A stretch of DNA of 6,232 bases from an uncultured Ruminococcus sp. (GCA_902773045.1 CACYDE010000352.1:1-6232); one strand, 5' to 3'; shown: positions 1 through 6,227, counted from the stretch's first letter. Notes: generated by a model from the sequence alone, not told the origin. Translations and numbers: made by a program.

Positions 1-188
1 CGTTAGTATTCCTGCAAAAATTTGCCTTGTTCAGAACAAATTATCCTAAGCATAAATTGAAAATTTATTTCTTCACAGTTCCTAATCCTTGATAGAAAGC
101 TTGTCTGTTTTCTGTTAAGGTTTAGTAAGAATATATATTTTATTGCTAAATTCTGGACGCCCCTTAAAAATAAGGAAGGATTTTTATT
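1..188 (+). other. Non-coding leader upstream of pnp
   Basis: This AT-rich stretch has no convincing coding sequence. In many bacteria rpsO (ribosomal protein S15) lies directly upstream of pnp, but no S15 C-terminal reading frame is recognisable here, so the upstream neighbour is different or further away. It contains a small perfect dyad, TTGTTC-A-GAACAA, at 27-39, and a 5-bp hairpin, CCTTA-AAAA-TAAGG, at 162-175 that reaches into the pnp ribosome binding site. A pnp promoter must lie here or further upstream, but no pair of boxes is good enough to call. TTGATA at 89-94 and TATATT at 134-139 are the best isolated hexamers, and they are not correctly spaced to each other. Confidence 0.5.
172..180 (+). 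promoter_or_regulatory. pnp ribosome binding site
   Basis: AAGGAAGGA lies 8 nt before the ATG at 189 and supports that start. Its first bases (TAAGG, 171-175) can pair with CCTTA at 162-166 in a weak 5-bp stem, so part of the site could be occluded in the mRNA. Confidence 0.75.
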
Positions 189-2390
189 ATGGCAAATTCA
201 ATCAAGACATTTGACAAATTCAGAGTATTCGAAACAGAATTTGCGGGTCGTCCGCTTGTTGTTGAAACAGGAAAAATGGCTCAGCTCGCAAACGGTTCAT
301 GTCTCGTGCGTTATGGTGAGACGGTTGTTCAGGTGGCTGTAACTGCTGCCCCGAAGCCGAGAGACGGAGTTGATTTCTTTCCTCTTTCGGTTGACTATGA
401 AGAGAAACTTTACGCAGTGGGAAAGATCCCCGGTTCTTATCTGAAAAGAGAGGGAAGACCCTCCGAGAAAGCAATTCTTGTTTCAAGAGTTATCGACAGA
501 CCGATCAGACCTTTGTTCCCGAAGGATATGAGAAACGACTGCTCAGTTGTTGCTACGGTTATGTCCGTCGATCCCGATTGTTCACCGGAGATCACTGCGA
601 TGGTCGGAACTTCCATCGCTCTTTCGATTTCCGATATCCCGTGGAACGGACCTGTCAGCAGTGTTTCCGTAGGTTATGTTGACGGCGAATATGTTATTAA
701 CCCCGACAAAAAGCAGCGCGCAGTCAGCAAAATGGCTGTAACTGTGGCTTCGACCGACAGCAGGATCGCAATGATCGAAGCAGGCGCAGATTGTGTTTCG
801 GACGAGGTTATGTATAACGGTATCATGGCAGGTCATGAGGCAAATCAGAAGATCATTGAGTTTATCAAGGGTATTCAGGCTGAAATAGGTAAAGAGAAGT
901 TCTCGTACCCGAGCAACGAGCCTGACCATGATATGTTCGAGGCGATAAAATCGTTCTGTGAAGACGATGTCAGAGCTGCTCTCGATACAGATGATAAAAC
1001 GGTCAGAGATGAGCGCCTGAAGCCTATCTATGACGCGGTTCACGAGAAATTCGACGAGCTTTACCCCGAAATGGAAGCTCAGATCGACGACTGCCTTTAC
1101 AAGACTCAGAAGTTCATCGTTCGCCGCTGGCTTCTTGATGAGCAGAAGCGTGTTGACGGAAGAGGTATGGACGATATCAGACCTCTTGCTTCCGAAGTCG
1201 GAATTCTTCCGAGAGTTCACGGTTCGGGTCTTTTCACAAGAGGACAGACTCAGGTTCTTACGATAACAACACTCGGTCCCGTTTCCGACAAGCAGATCCT
1301 TGACGGAATCGACGATGAGGAAGAAAAGAGATATATTCACCACTACAACTTCCCGAGTTACTCCGTCGGTGAAACAAAGCCCAGCAGAGGACCCGGAAGA
1401 CGTGAGATAGGTCACGGCGCACTTGCAGAAAGAGCGCTTGCACCCGTGATCCCGTCCGTTGAAGAATTCCCTTATGCGATCAGACTCGTCAGCGAGGTCG
1501 TTTCTTCAAATGGTTCAACATCACAGGGTTCCGTCTGCGGTTCAACTCTTTCGCTGATGGACGCGGGCGTTCCGATCAAGGCTCCCGTTGCCGGAATTTC
1601 CTGCGGTCTTATCACCGAGGGCGATCGCTGGATGACGATGGTAGATATTCAGGGTCTTGAGGATTTCTTCGGAGATATGGACTTCAAGGTTGCCGGAACA
1701 AAAGACGGAATCACAGCTATTCAGATGGATCTTAAAATCAGCGGACTTACGCCTGAAATGGTTAAGGAAGCACTTGAAAAAACTCATAAGGCACGCAACT
1801 ATATCCTTGACGAAGTAATTCTTAAAGCGATCGACAAGCCGAGAGACGAACTTTCACCTTATGCTCAGAAGATGTTTACAACGACTATCCCTGCCGATAA
1901 GATCAGCGAGGTCATCGGAAAGAGCGGAAAGGTCATCAAGGAGATCCAGGCTCAGTTTGAAGTCAAGGTGGATATAGAAGAAAACGGCGAAGTCGGTAAT
2001 GTTTTCGTCAGCGGTATGGATACGGAAAAATGCAAGAGCGCAGTTTCGGCAATTGAGCTTATTGCAAACGGTCCCGAGATCGGCGCTGTTTTCTATGGAA
2101 GAGTTACGAGACTTATGGATTTCGGAGCTTTTGTTGAGATCGCTCCCGGAATGGAAGGTCTTTGTCATATTTCCAGACTTGACGTTAAACGCACCGAACA
2201 GGTTTCCGATGTTGTTACCGAAGGAGATACGATCATCGTTAAGGTTCTGGAAATCGACGACAAGGGCAGACTCAACCTTTCCCGCAGAGACGCACTCATT
2301 GAGGTAGAAGGCTTGAAGCCCGAGAACGATATCAGCGAGCAGCCTCGCAGACCGAGAAACAACGATAGAAGAAATTTCAGACGTAACTGA
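189..2390 (+). CDS. pnp: Polyribonucleotide nucleotidyltransferase (PNPase)
   Basis: PNPase is a cytoplasmic trimeric 3'-5' exoribonuclease that phosphorolyses RNA to nucleoside diphosphates and can run in reverse to add tails. The 733-aa product has the full family architecture. The first RNase PH domain covers about residues 10-145, followed by an all-helical linker to about 310. The second RNase PH domain, about 320-550, includes FTRGQTQ, GPGRREIGHG and the SSNGS...SVCGSTLSLMDAGVP signature. The KH domain, about 565-625, has its GxxG loop as IGKSGK at 576-581, and the S1 domain spans about 632-702. The metal/catalytic acidic residues appear conserved as D492 and D498, with K500 nearby, in EDFFGDMDFK. 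These correspond to E. coli D486, D492 and K494, aligned by eye. The protein is slightly longer than E. coli (711 aa) or B. subtilis (705 aa) PNPase, and the extra length is an Arg/Asn-rich basic tail from about residue 718. The ATG is supported by a strong SD, and an intrinsic terminator follows 30 nt after the stop. The family assignment is essentially certain. Confidence 0.98.
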   Translation: MANSIKTFDKFRVFETEFAGRPLVVETGKMAQLANGSCLVRYGETVVQVAVTAAPKPRDGVDFFPLSVDYEEKLYAVGKIPGSYLKREGRPSEKAILVSRVIDRPIRPLFPKDMRNDCSVVATVMSVDPDCSPEITAMVGTSIALSISDIPWNGPVSSVSVGYVDGEYVINPDKKQRAVSKMAVTVASTDSRIAMIEAGADCVSDEVMYNGIMAGHEANQKIIEFIKGIQAEIGKEKFSYPSNEPDHDMFEAIKSFCEDDVRAALDTDDKTVRDERLKPIYDAVHEKFDELYPEMEAQIDDCLYKTQKFIVRRWLLDEQKRVDGRGMDDIRPLASEVGILPRVHGSGLFTRGQTQVLTITTLGPVSDKQILDGIDDEEEKRYIHHYNFPSYSVGETKPSRGPGRREIGHGALAERALAPVIPSVEEFPYAIRLVSEVVSSNGSTSQGSVCGSTLSLMDAGVPIKAPVAGISCGLITEGDRWMTMVDIQGLEDFFGDMDFKVAGTKDGITAIQMDLKISGLTPEMVKEALEKTHKARNYILDEVILKAIDKPRDELSPYAQKMFTTTIPADKISEVIGKSGKVIKEIQAQFEVKVDIEENGEVGNVFVSGMDTEKCKSAVSAIELIANGPEIGAVFYGRVTRLMDFGAFVEIAPGMEGLCHISRLDVKRTEQVSDVVTEGDTIIVKVLEIDDKGRLNLSRRDALIEVEGLKPENDISEQPRRPRNNDRRNFRRN

Positions 2391-2419
2391 TAAATTCAGT
2401 AACAATATAATCTATAATT

Positions 2420-2456
2420 AAGAACAGAGAAACTTTTCTTTCTCTGTTCTTTTTTT
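2420..2456 (+). terminator. Intrinsic terminator after pnp
   Basis: A perfect 12-bp stem is formed by AGAACAGAGAAA (2421-2432) and TTTCTCTGTTCT (2439-2450). It extends to 13 bp with A2420-T2451 and has a 6-nt loop, CTTTTC. It is followed immediately by an uninterrupted T tract through 2456. This is a textbook rho-independent terminator and should separate pnp transcription from the spoIIIA cluster. The stem is A/T-rich but long. Confidence 0.93.
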
Positions 2457-2467
2457 GTTTCCGCAGA

Positions 2468-2475
2468 CATATAAT
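2468..2475 (+). promoter_or_regulatory. Candidate -10 element for spoIIIA (SigE-like)
   Basis: CATATAAT lies 24 nt before the spoIIIAA start and differs at one position from the sporulation sigma-E -10 consensus CATACAAT. It also contains the hexamer TATAAT. The spoIIIA operon of B. subtilis is transcribed by sigma-E in the mother cell, so the match is sensible. However, the expected -35 region (about 2446-2453) is occupied by the pnp terminator arm and T tract and matches neither a sigma-E nor a sigma-A -35. This is a candidate only. Confidence 0.4.
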
Positions 2476-2498
2476 TTATAAAACGGAAGTGATAAAAA

Positions 2499-3413
2499 AT
2501 GGACAAAACTCTCGAAAATATTTTTCGTCCCTTTGGCGATGTGTTTTATAATGCGCTGGATAAAGTCAAAGAGGATATAAGCGAGATTCGGGTCAGATGT
2601 GAAAAGCCTGTTGTGATCTATATTTGCGGCAAACCTTATTTTCTTGAACGAACAGGAAATATTTCTTTGCCGAAAAAAGCACTTGACCCGATAATAATTA
2701 CATATCGGGAAATGAAAAATATTTTTTCAGCTTTATGTGAATTTTCGTTTTATAAATATCAGAACAATATAAACAATGGCTTTATTACAGTGAAAGGCGG
2801 TCACAGAATAGGGGTCTGCGGAACTGCAAATCTTTCCGATTCTTCTGTAAGATCCGTTTCCGATATTACCAGTTTTAACATCAGGATAGCAAGAGAATAT
2901 ATAGGCTGTTCGGAAAGCTTTTTTGAAAAAGTTGATATTCGCAGCGGAGTCCTCATTTGCGGGATACCTTCTTCGGGAAAAACTACTCTTTTAAGGGATA
3001 TTGCAAGGAAGCTGTCAGGCGTAGATCTGAAAAAAGTTTCGGTGATAGATGAACGATGTGAAATAACCTCAAGCTTCGGAGGGATAACTGCTTTTGATCT
3101 CGGGCTTAGTGATATCTACTGCGGATTCCCGAAAGAAAAAGCTATTTTTCAGGCAATCAGGACGATGTCGCCCGAGGTGATAATTTGTGATGAGCTGACC
3201 GGAAACGACGCTGAAAGCGTCCTCATGACGCTGAATTATGCGGTCAGGCTTATCGCTTCGGTTCACTGCGACAGTGTGGAAAACGCTTTGAGAAACAGTT
3301 CGATAGTCCGTCTCCTCTCAACGGGGGCGTTTCGAAAAATTGTTTTTCTTGAAAAAGACATTCCCTGCAAAATCGCCAATGTCTATGATTCGGAGGAAAT
3401 ATTCCATGATTAA
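2499..3413 (+). CDS. spoIIIAA: Stage III sporulation protein AA (ATPase)
   Basis: SpoIIIAA is the cytosolic, secretion-type ATPase of the SpoIIIA-SpoIIQ channel that links mother cell and forespore during engulfment. The 304-aa length matches the B. subtilis protein (307 aa). The N-terminal part carries the family's 'EIRVR...P' signature near residue 30 (SEIRVRCEKPVVIYICGKPY) and the YKYQNNINNGFITVKGGHRIGVCG segment near residues 85-108. The Walker A motif is GIPSSGKTT at 155-163 (K161) and Walker B is EVIICDE with D231/E232. After Walker B the usual [IL]GR/S-x-ED type sequence is replaced by LTGNDAES, while the later T/SxH element survives as ASVHCDS. An SD (GGAAG, 2485-2489) precedes the ATG by 9 nt. 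The 3' end overlaps spoIIIAB by 8 nt, showing translational coupling. The gene is AT-richer than pnp by eye, as expected for a weakly expressed sporulation gene. Confidence 0.95.
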   Translation: MDKTLENIFRPFGDVFYNALDKVKEDISEIRVRCEKPVVIYICGKPYFLERTGNISLPKKALDPIIITYREMKNIFSALCEFSFYKYQNNINNGFITVKGGHRIGVCGTANLSDSSVRSVSDITSFNIRIAREYIGCSESFFEKVDIRSGVLICGIPSSGKTTLLRDIARKLSGVDLKKVSVIDERCEITSSFGGITAFDLGLSDIYCGFPKEKAIFQAIRTMSPEVIICDELTGNDAESVLMTLNYAVRLIASVHCDSVENALRNSSIVRLLSTGAFRKIVFLEKDIPCKIANVYDSEEIFHD

Positions 3414-3909
3414 GATCACAGGTTTGATTCTCATTTTTCTTGCTTCGGTTATGACGGGGTTATTTCTTTCAGGAAAATTAAATGAAAAAATAAAATTTCT
3501 TATGTCAATAAAAACATTGTTTTATTATTTTAAACGTGAGATCAGTTATCAGGCACCGTCGTTAAAAGAGCTTTTTTCGGAAAACAGTGACTGTCTGACT
3601 GTGGAACTGACGAAAATGATAGCCGAAAAACTGGACAGCGGAATGAGTATGGAGGACAGCGTTAATTTTTCGTTCGAAAATGCCGAATGCGTAAAATTGC
3701 TCGGCAGAGATGAGGAAAGAGATTTGAGAAGGATATTTTCCGAAATCGGAAAGGGCGATTTCGAAAGTCAGATATCCATTCTTGAAAATGCAGTTGAAAA
3801 AACAGATATATTTATTGATAATGCGATCGAAGAAAAAAACAAAAAATCCAAGGTGTGTCTTGCTTCTTCAATATATGCCGGACTTGCCGCAGTGATAATT
3901 TTTATCTGA
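3406..3909 (+). CDS. spoIIIAB: Stage III sporulation protein AB
   Basis: This is a predicted membrane protein of the mother-cell platform of the SpoIIIA-SpoIIQ channel, where it is thought to work with the ATPase SpoIIIAA. The 167-aa length is close to the B. subtilis protein (171 aa). It has a hydrophobic N-terminal segment (about residues 3-22, TGLILIFLASVMTGLFLSGK), a long charged, mostly helical soluble region containing LFYYFKREISYQAPSLKELF, and a C-terminal hydrophobic segment (about 150-167) ending at the stop. This two-anchor layout is typical of the family. The ATG at 3406 is chosen over an upstream in-frame ATG at 3340 because GGAGG (3392-3396) lies 9 nt before it, the shorter protein matches family length, and the extra N-terminus would only add translated spoIIIAA sequence. 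It overlaps spoIIIAA by 8 nt and is followed by spoIIIAC after 13 nt. Confidence 0.92.
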   Translation: MIKITGLILIFLASVMTGLFLSGKLNEKIKFLMSIKTLFYYFKREISYQAPSLKELFSENSDCLTVELTKMIAEKLDSGMSMEDSVNFSFENAECVKLLGRDEERDLRRIFSEIGKGDFESQISILENAVEKTDIFIDNAIEEKNKKSKVCLASSIYAGLAAVIIFI

Positions 3910-3922
3910 AAGGAAAGTTAAA

Positions 3923-4117
3923 ATGGAGATAGATTTGCTTTTTAAAATTGCAGCAATAGGGATAATTGTGGCGGTTCTTAATCAAGTCCTTACGAGGGCG
4001 GGAAGAGACGATCAGGCAATGATGACGGCGCTTGTAGGCGTGATAATCGTTCTCACCATGGTGATACAAGAGGTCAGCAAGCTGTTTACAACCGTCAAAT
4101 CTCTGTTTGGATTGTGA
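3923..4117 (+). CDS. spoIIIAC: Stage III sporulation protein AC
   Basis: This is a very small integral membrane protein of the SpoIIIA complex. The 64-aa product is close to the B. subtilis protein (68 aa) and matches the family across its whole length. It has two membrane helices (about residues 5-24 and 33-50) separated by a short polar loop with the conserved AGRDDQA, and an amphipathic C-terminus (SKLFTTVKSLFGL). An AAGGAAAG-type SD (about 3910-3917) lies just upstream, and the gap from spoIIIAB is only 13 nt. The neighbouring genes in standard operon order make the assignment firm despite the short length. Confidence 0.95.
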   Translation: MEIDLLFKIAAIGIIVAVLNQVLTRAGRDDQAMMTALVGVIIVLTMVIQEVSKLFTTVKSLFGL

Positions 4118-4122
4118 TTATT

Positions 4123-4506
4123 ATGGATATAATATCAATTTGTGTTTTAGGCGTTTTTGCGGTTCTCGGAAGTGTTGCCATAAGAAAATATAACGGTGAG
4201 ATATCGGCGTTGCTCGTTCTTTCAGCGGTCGTTTTAATGGCTCTGACGGCTCTTCCTGTTCTTAACAGGCTTTTTGATTCTATCACAGAATTAACGTCTT
4301 CCGTTAACATAAAAAGCGAATATATCTCCGTTCTTATGAAATCGCTCGGGATCTGTTACATAACCCAGATATCCGTTGATATCTGCAAAGAAAACGGCAG
4401 TCAGTCGGTTGCGTCCCAAATTGAGATTGCGGGAAAACTTATAATTCTTATGATGGCGATCCCGATATACGGCGATCTTATCTCAATGATATATAATTTT
4501 CTCTGA
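4123..4506 (+). CDS. spoIIIAD: Stage III sporulation protein AD
   Basis: This is a membrane protein of the SpoIIIA platform and forms a sequence-related pair with SpoIIIAC. The 127-aa product (B. subtilis 133 aa) has hydrophobic segments at about residues 3-20 and 27-48. It carries the family-typical central region (SVNIKSEYISVLMKSLGICY), an ASQIEIAGKL motif and the C-terminal LIILMMAIPI helix. I prefer the ATG at 4123, 5 nt after the spoIIIAC stop. An in-frame GTG at 4114 overlapping that stop would give 130 aa, but it has no SD of its own, and GTGAT at 4114-4118 fits better as part of a weak SD for the ATG. In the usual operon spoIIIAE comes next. Here the gene is instead followed by a vegetative promoter, with no terminator visible between. 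Confidence 0.92.
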   Translation: MDIISICVLGVFAVLGSVAIRKYNGEISALLVLSAVVLMALTALPVLNRLFDSITELTSSVNIKSEYISVLMKSLGICYITQISVDICKENGSQSVASQIEIAGKLIILMMAIPIYGDLISMIYNFL

Positions 4507-4517
4507 CTCTGTTCATG

Positions 4518-4545
4518 TTGCAATTTGTTAGTTTTGTGGTATAAT
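4518..4545 (+). promoter_or_regulatory. Strong SigA-type promoter (extended -10)
   Basis: The -35 box is TTGCAA (4518-4523), followed by a 16-nt spacer and a perfect TATAAT -10 (4540-4545). The -10 is preceded by TG at 4537-4538, giving an extended -10 (TGG-TATAAT). Transcription should start near 4552, leaving a leader of about 30 nt before the ATG at 4581. Its position just after the spoIIIAD stop indicates that the downstream pair is expressed vegetatively and independently of sporulation. Confidence 0.8.
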
Positions 4546-4580
4546 ATAAGTAATATTTGTGCAGATACGGCGGTGAGATA

Positions 4581-4763
4581 ATGAGCGGAAAGTCAAATTG
4601 CGATTATTGTGTAAATTATTCGTACAACGATGAGTATGAATGTTATGAATGCCTGATAAATCTCGACGAAGATGAGATGTACAAATTTATTCAAGGTCAA
4701 TTCGGAAGCTGTCCCTACTTCCGAATGGGCGATGAATATAAAATAGTTCAAAAACAAAATTAA
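4581..4763 (+). CDS. Small Cys-rich protein, DUF6472-like
   Basis: This gene encodes a 60-aa acidic protein with five cysteines: CDYC (C7, C10), CYEC (C21, C24) and C44 in SCPYFR. The middle carries the run NLDEDEMYKF, and the C-terminus reads GDEYKIVQKQN. This pattern matches, from memory, the small Clostridia family DUF6472, which has no known function. The name is therefore a recollection and not a search result. Two CxxC pairs plus a further Cys suggest a metal site or redox role, which is inference. The ATG at 4581 is chosen because CGGCGGTGA (4568-4576) matches the AGGAGGTGA SD consensus at 7 of 9 positions. An upstream in-frame TTG at 4557 would place the SD inside the gene. The gene lies 18 nt ahead of the YnbB-like gene and shares its promoter. 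No signal peptide or membrane segment is visible. Confidence 0.85.
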   Translation: MSGKSNCDYCVNYSYNDEYECYECLINLDEDEMYKFIQGQFGSCPYFRMGDEYKIVQKQN

Positions 4764-4781
4764 GGTTAGGAATAATAGTGT

Positions 4782-6068
4782 ATGGATAAAAAAATGTATA
4801 ACCGGCTTGGAATTTGTGATGAAGTCGTCAATTTCAGTGAGAAAATACTTTCCGATCTCAGGGAAAGATTTGATGAGATAGATGAAACCGCTGAGTACAA
4901 TCAGCTTAAAGTGATCTCAGCGATGCAGAAAAACAGAGTGAATGCGACTTGTTTTGCCGCAACAACAGGTTATGGCTACGATGATGTCGGAAGAGATAAT
5001 CTTGAAAACGTCTATGCTTCCTGTTTTGAAACGGAAGCGGCTCTTGTGCGTCCTCAGATAACCTGCGGAACTCATGCGCTGGCGGTCGCGCTTTCTGCGA
5101 TTCTGCGTCCGGGGGACGAGCTTCTCTCACCCGTTGGAAAACCTTATGATACTCTGGAAGAGGTTATAGGGATCCGAGAATCAAAATGTTCGCTGAAAGA
5201 ATTCGGTATCTCCTACTCTCAGGTGGATCTTCTCTCGGACGGAACTTTTGACTACGAGGGGATAAAAGCCGCTATCACGGAAAAAACAAAGATGGTTACG
5301 ATTCAGCGTTCAAAGGGATATCAGACTCGTCCGACGTTTTCGGTGACTCAGATCGGTGAACTGATCAAATTCGTTAAATCAATTAAATCTGATATTATAT
5401 GCATGGTGGATAATTGTTACGGCGAATTCGTGGAAAAGATCGAACCTTCAAATGTGGGTGCTGATATGATCGTCGGTTCACTAATCAAGAATCCGGGAGG
5501 AGGACTCGCTCCGATCGGAGGATATATCTGCGGAACGAAAGAGTGCGTTGAAAAATGCGCCTATCGTCTCAGTGCGCCGGGTCTTGGTCAGGAGGTGGGA
5601 GCGAACCTCGGGATCATGCCTGCTTTTTATCAGGGATTTTTCATGTCGCCTACAGTAGTTTCGGGCGCGCTCAAGGGCGCTGTCTTCGCCAGCCGGTGCT
5701 ATGAAAAGCTTGGCTTCAAGGTAGTTCCCGGTTCGGAAGAGAGCCGCCACGACATAATTCAGGCTGTTGAACTCGGTTCAAAGGAAAGAATGGTCGCTTT
5801 CTGCAAAGGAATCCAGGCAGCCGCTCCCGTTGACAGCTATGTGACGCCCGAACCGTGGGCTATGCCGGGATACGATTCCGATGTTATAATGGCAGCAGGC
5901 GCTTTCGTTCAGGGGTCATCAATAGAATTAAGCGCTGACGGACCGATCAGAGAGCCTTATGCCGTTTATTTTCAGGGCGGTCTTACGTGGTATCATGCAA
6001 AGCTCGGAATAATGATGTCGATCCAGAAGCTTTACGAAGCAGGACTGATAGATAGGAATTTGTTTTGA
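4782..6068 (+). CDS. ynbB: YnbB-like PLP enzyme (Met gamma-lyase/Al-resistance family)
   Basis: This is a pyridoxal-phosphate fold-type I enzyme of the family variously annotated 'methionine gamma-lyase family' or 'aluminium resistance protein' (B. subtilis YnbB type). The 428-aa length fits (YnbB about 420 aa). A phosphate-cradle motif, TCGTHALAVAL, begins at T94. MVTIQRSKGYQTRP is a family signature near residue 172. VDNCYGEF places the cofactor-ring-binding Asp at D210, and the PLP Schiff-base lysine is K236 in GSLIKNPGGG, followed by the Gly-rich LAPIGGYICG. The chain continues through APGLGQEVG and the C-terminal substrate-domain motif AGAFVQGSSIELSADGP, so the gene is complete. The physiological substrate is unsettled in this family, and neither methionine cleavage nor metal resistance should be assumed. 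The ATG at 4782 has AGGA (4768-4771) 10 nt upstream, with a second in-frame ATG at 4794. It is co-transcribed with the preceding Cys-rich gene, 18 nt away. Confidence 0.93.
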   Translation: MDKKMYNRLGICDEVVNFSEKILSDLRERFDEIDETAEYNQLKVISAMQKNRVNATCFAATTGYGYDDVGRDNLENVYASCFETEAALVRPQITCGTHALAVALSAILRPGDELLSPVGKPYDTLEEVIGIRESKCSLKEFGISYSQVDLLSDGTFDYEGIKAAITEKTKMVTIQRSKGYQTRPTFSVTQIGELIKFVKSIKSDIICMVDNCYGEFVEKIEPSNVGADMIVGSLIKNPGGGLAPIGGYICGTKECVEKCAYRLSAPGLGQEVGANLGIMPAFYQGFFMSPTVVSGALKGAVFASRCYEKLGFKVVPGSEESRHDIIQAVELGSKERMVAFCKGIQAAAPVDSYVTPEPWAMPGYDSDVIMAAGAFVQGSSIELSADGPIREPYAVYFQGGLTWYHAKLGIMMSIQKLYEAGLIDRNLF

Positions 6069-6130
6069 GTTAGGAAGTTTTACAGTAATTTAACTCATTG
6101 TGCTATAAAAAACAATATTAAAGTTTTGAT
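6069..6130 (+). other. Short AT-rich spacer after ynbB
   Basis: This is non-coding on both strands as far as visible. It contains a weak 5-bp dyad, AGTTA/TAACT (6068-6072 and 6091-6095), but no T-tract terminator and no confident promoter. Confidence 0.4.
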
Positions 6131-6227
6131 CCAACTTTTTCAAAAGTTGGCGGTTTCCAAAGGCAGAGCCTTTGGTCGCTGACGCAGCAAATCAGTGTAG
6201 AAAATAAACTGCCCTCAGCGAAATCAG
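6131..6227. repeat. Cluster of inverted repeats, likely dispersed repeat
   Basis: Adjacent dyads occur in a compact block. CCAACTTTT/AAAAGTTGG (6131-6139, 6142-6150) is a perfect 9-bp arm pair. CCAAAGGC-AGA-GCCTTTGG (6157-6175) is perfect 8 bp. GCTG-ACG-CAGC (6178-6188) is 4 bp. TCGCTGA and TCAGCGA (6176-6182, 6215-6221) are perfect 7 bp, with a near-direct repeat CAGC(G)AAATCAG at 6185-6195 and 6216-6227. None of the hairpins is followed by a T tract on the + strand, so simple intrinsic termination for ynbB is not well supported. The order of modules recalls intergenic repeats scattered in Ruminococcaceae genomes, but only one copy is in this window and the right boundary may lie beyond it. 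Confidence 0.6.

Noticed and set aside
27..39. TTGTTC-A-GAACAA palindrome as a LexA/SOS operator
   Set aside because: The half-sites are in the opposite order and spacing to the GAAC-N4-GTTC Gram-positive LexA box, and pnp is not a typical SOS gene. It is probably a chance dyad.
582..1415. A 277-codon open frame on the minus strand inside pnp
   Set aside because: It lies fully antisense to a certain pnp coding region, has no recognisable domain, and is explained by pnp codon bias. Other antisense frames in pnp are rejected for the same reason.
1854..2405. A 183-codon minus-strand frame over the pnp 3' end
   Set aside because: It is antisense to the KH and S1 domains of pnp and has no family resemblance.
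3340..3405. Longer N-terminus for SpoIIIAB from the ATG at 3340
   Set aside because: It would overlap spoIIIAA by 74 nt, lacks a good SD, and exceeds family length. The start at 3406 has GGAGG at proper spacing.
4114..4122. GTG start for spoIIIAD at 4114
   Set aside because: It remains possible as a GTGA overlap start, but no SD lies at proper distance and GTGAT fits better as SD for the ATG at 4123.
4095..4310. A 71-codon minus-strand frame across spoIIIAC/AD
   Set aside because: It is antisense to two confidently assigned small membrane-protein genes and has no independent start signal or domain.
6131..6175. Intrinsic terminator for ynbB
   Set aside because: The hairpins are good but neither is followed by a T tract on the + strand, so they are called a repeat block and not a terminator.
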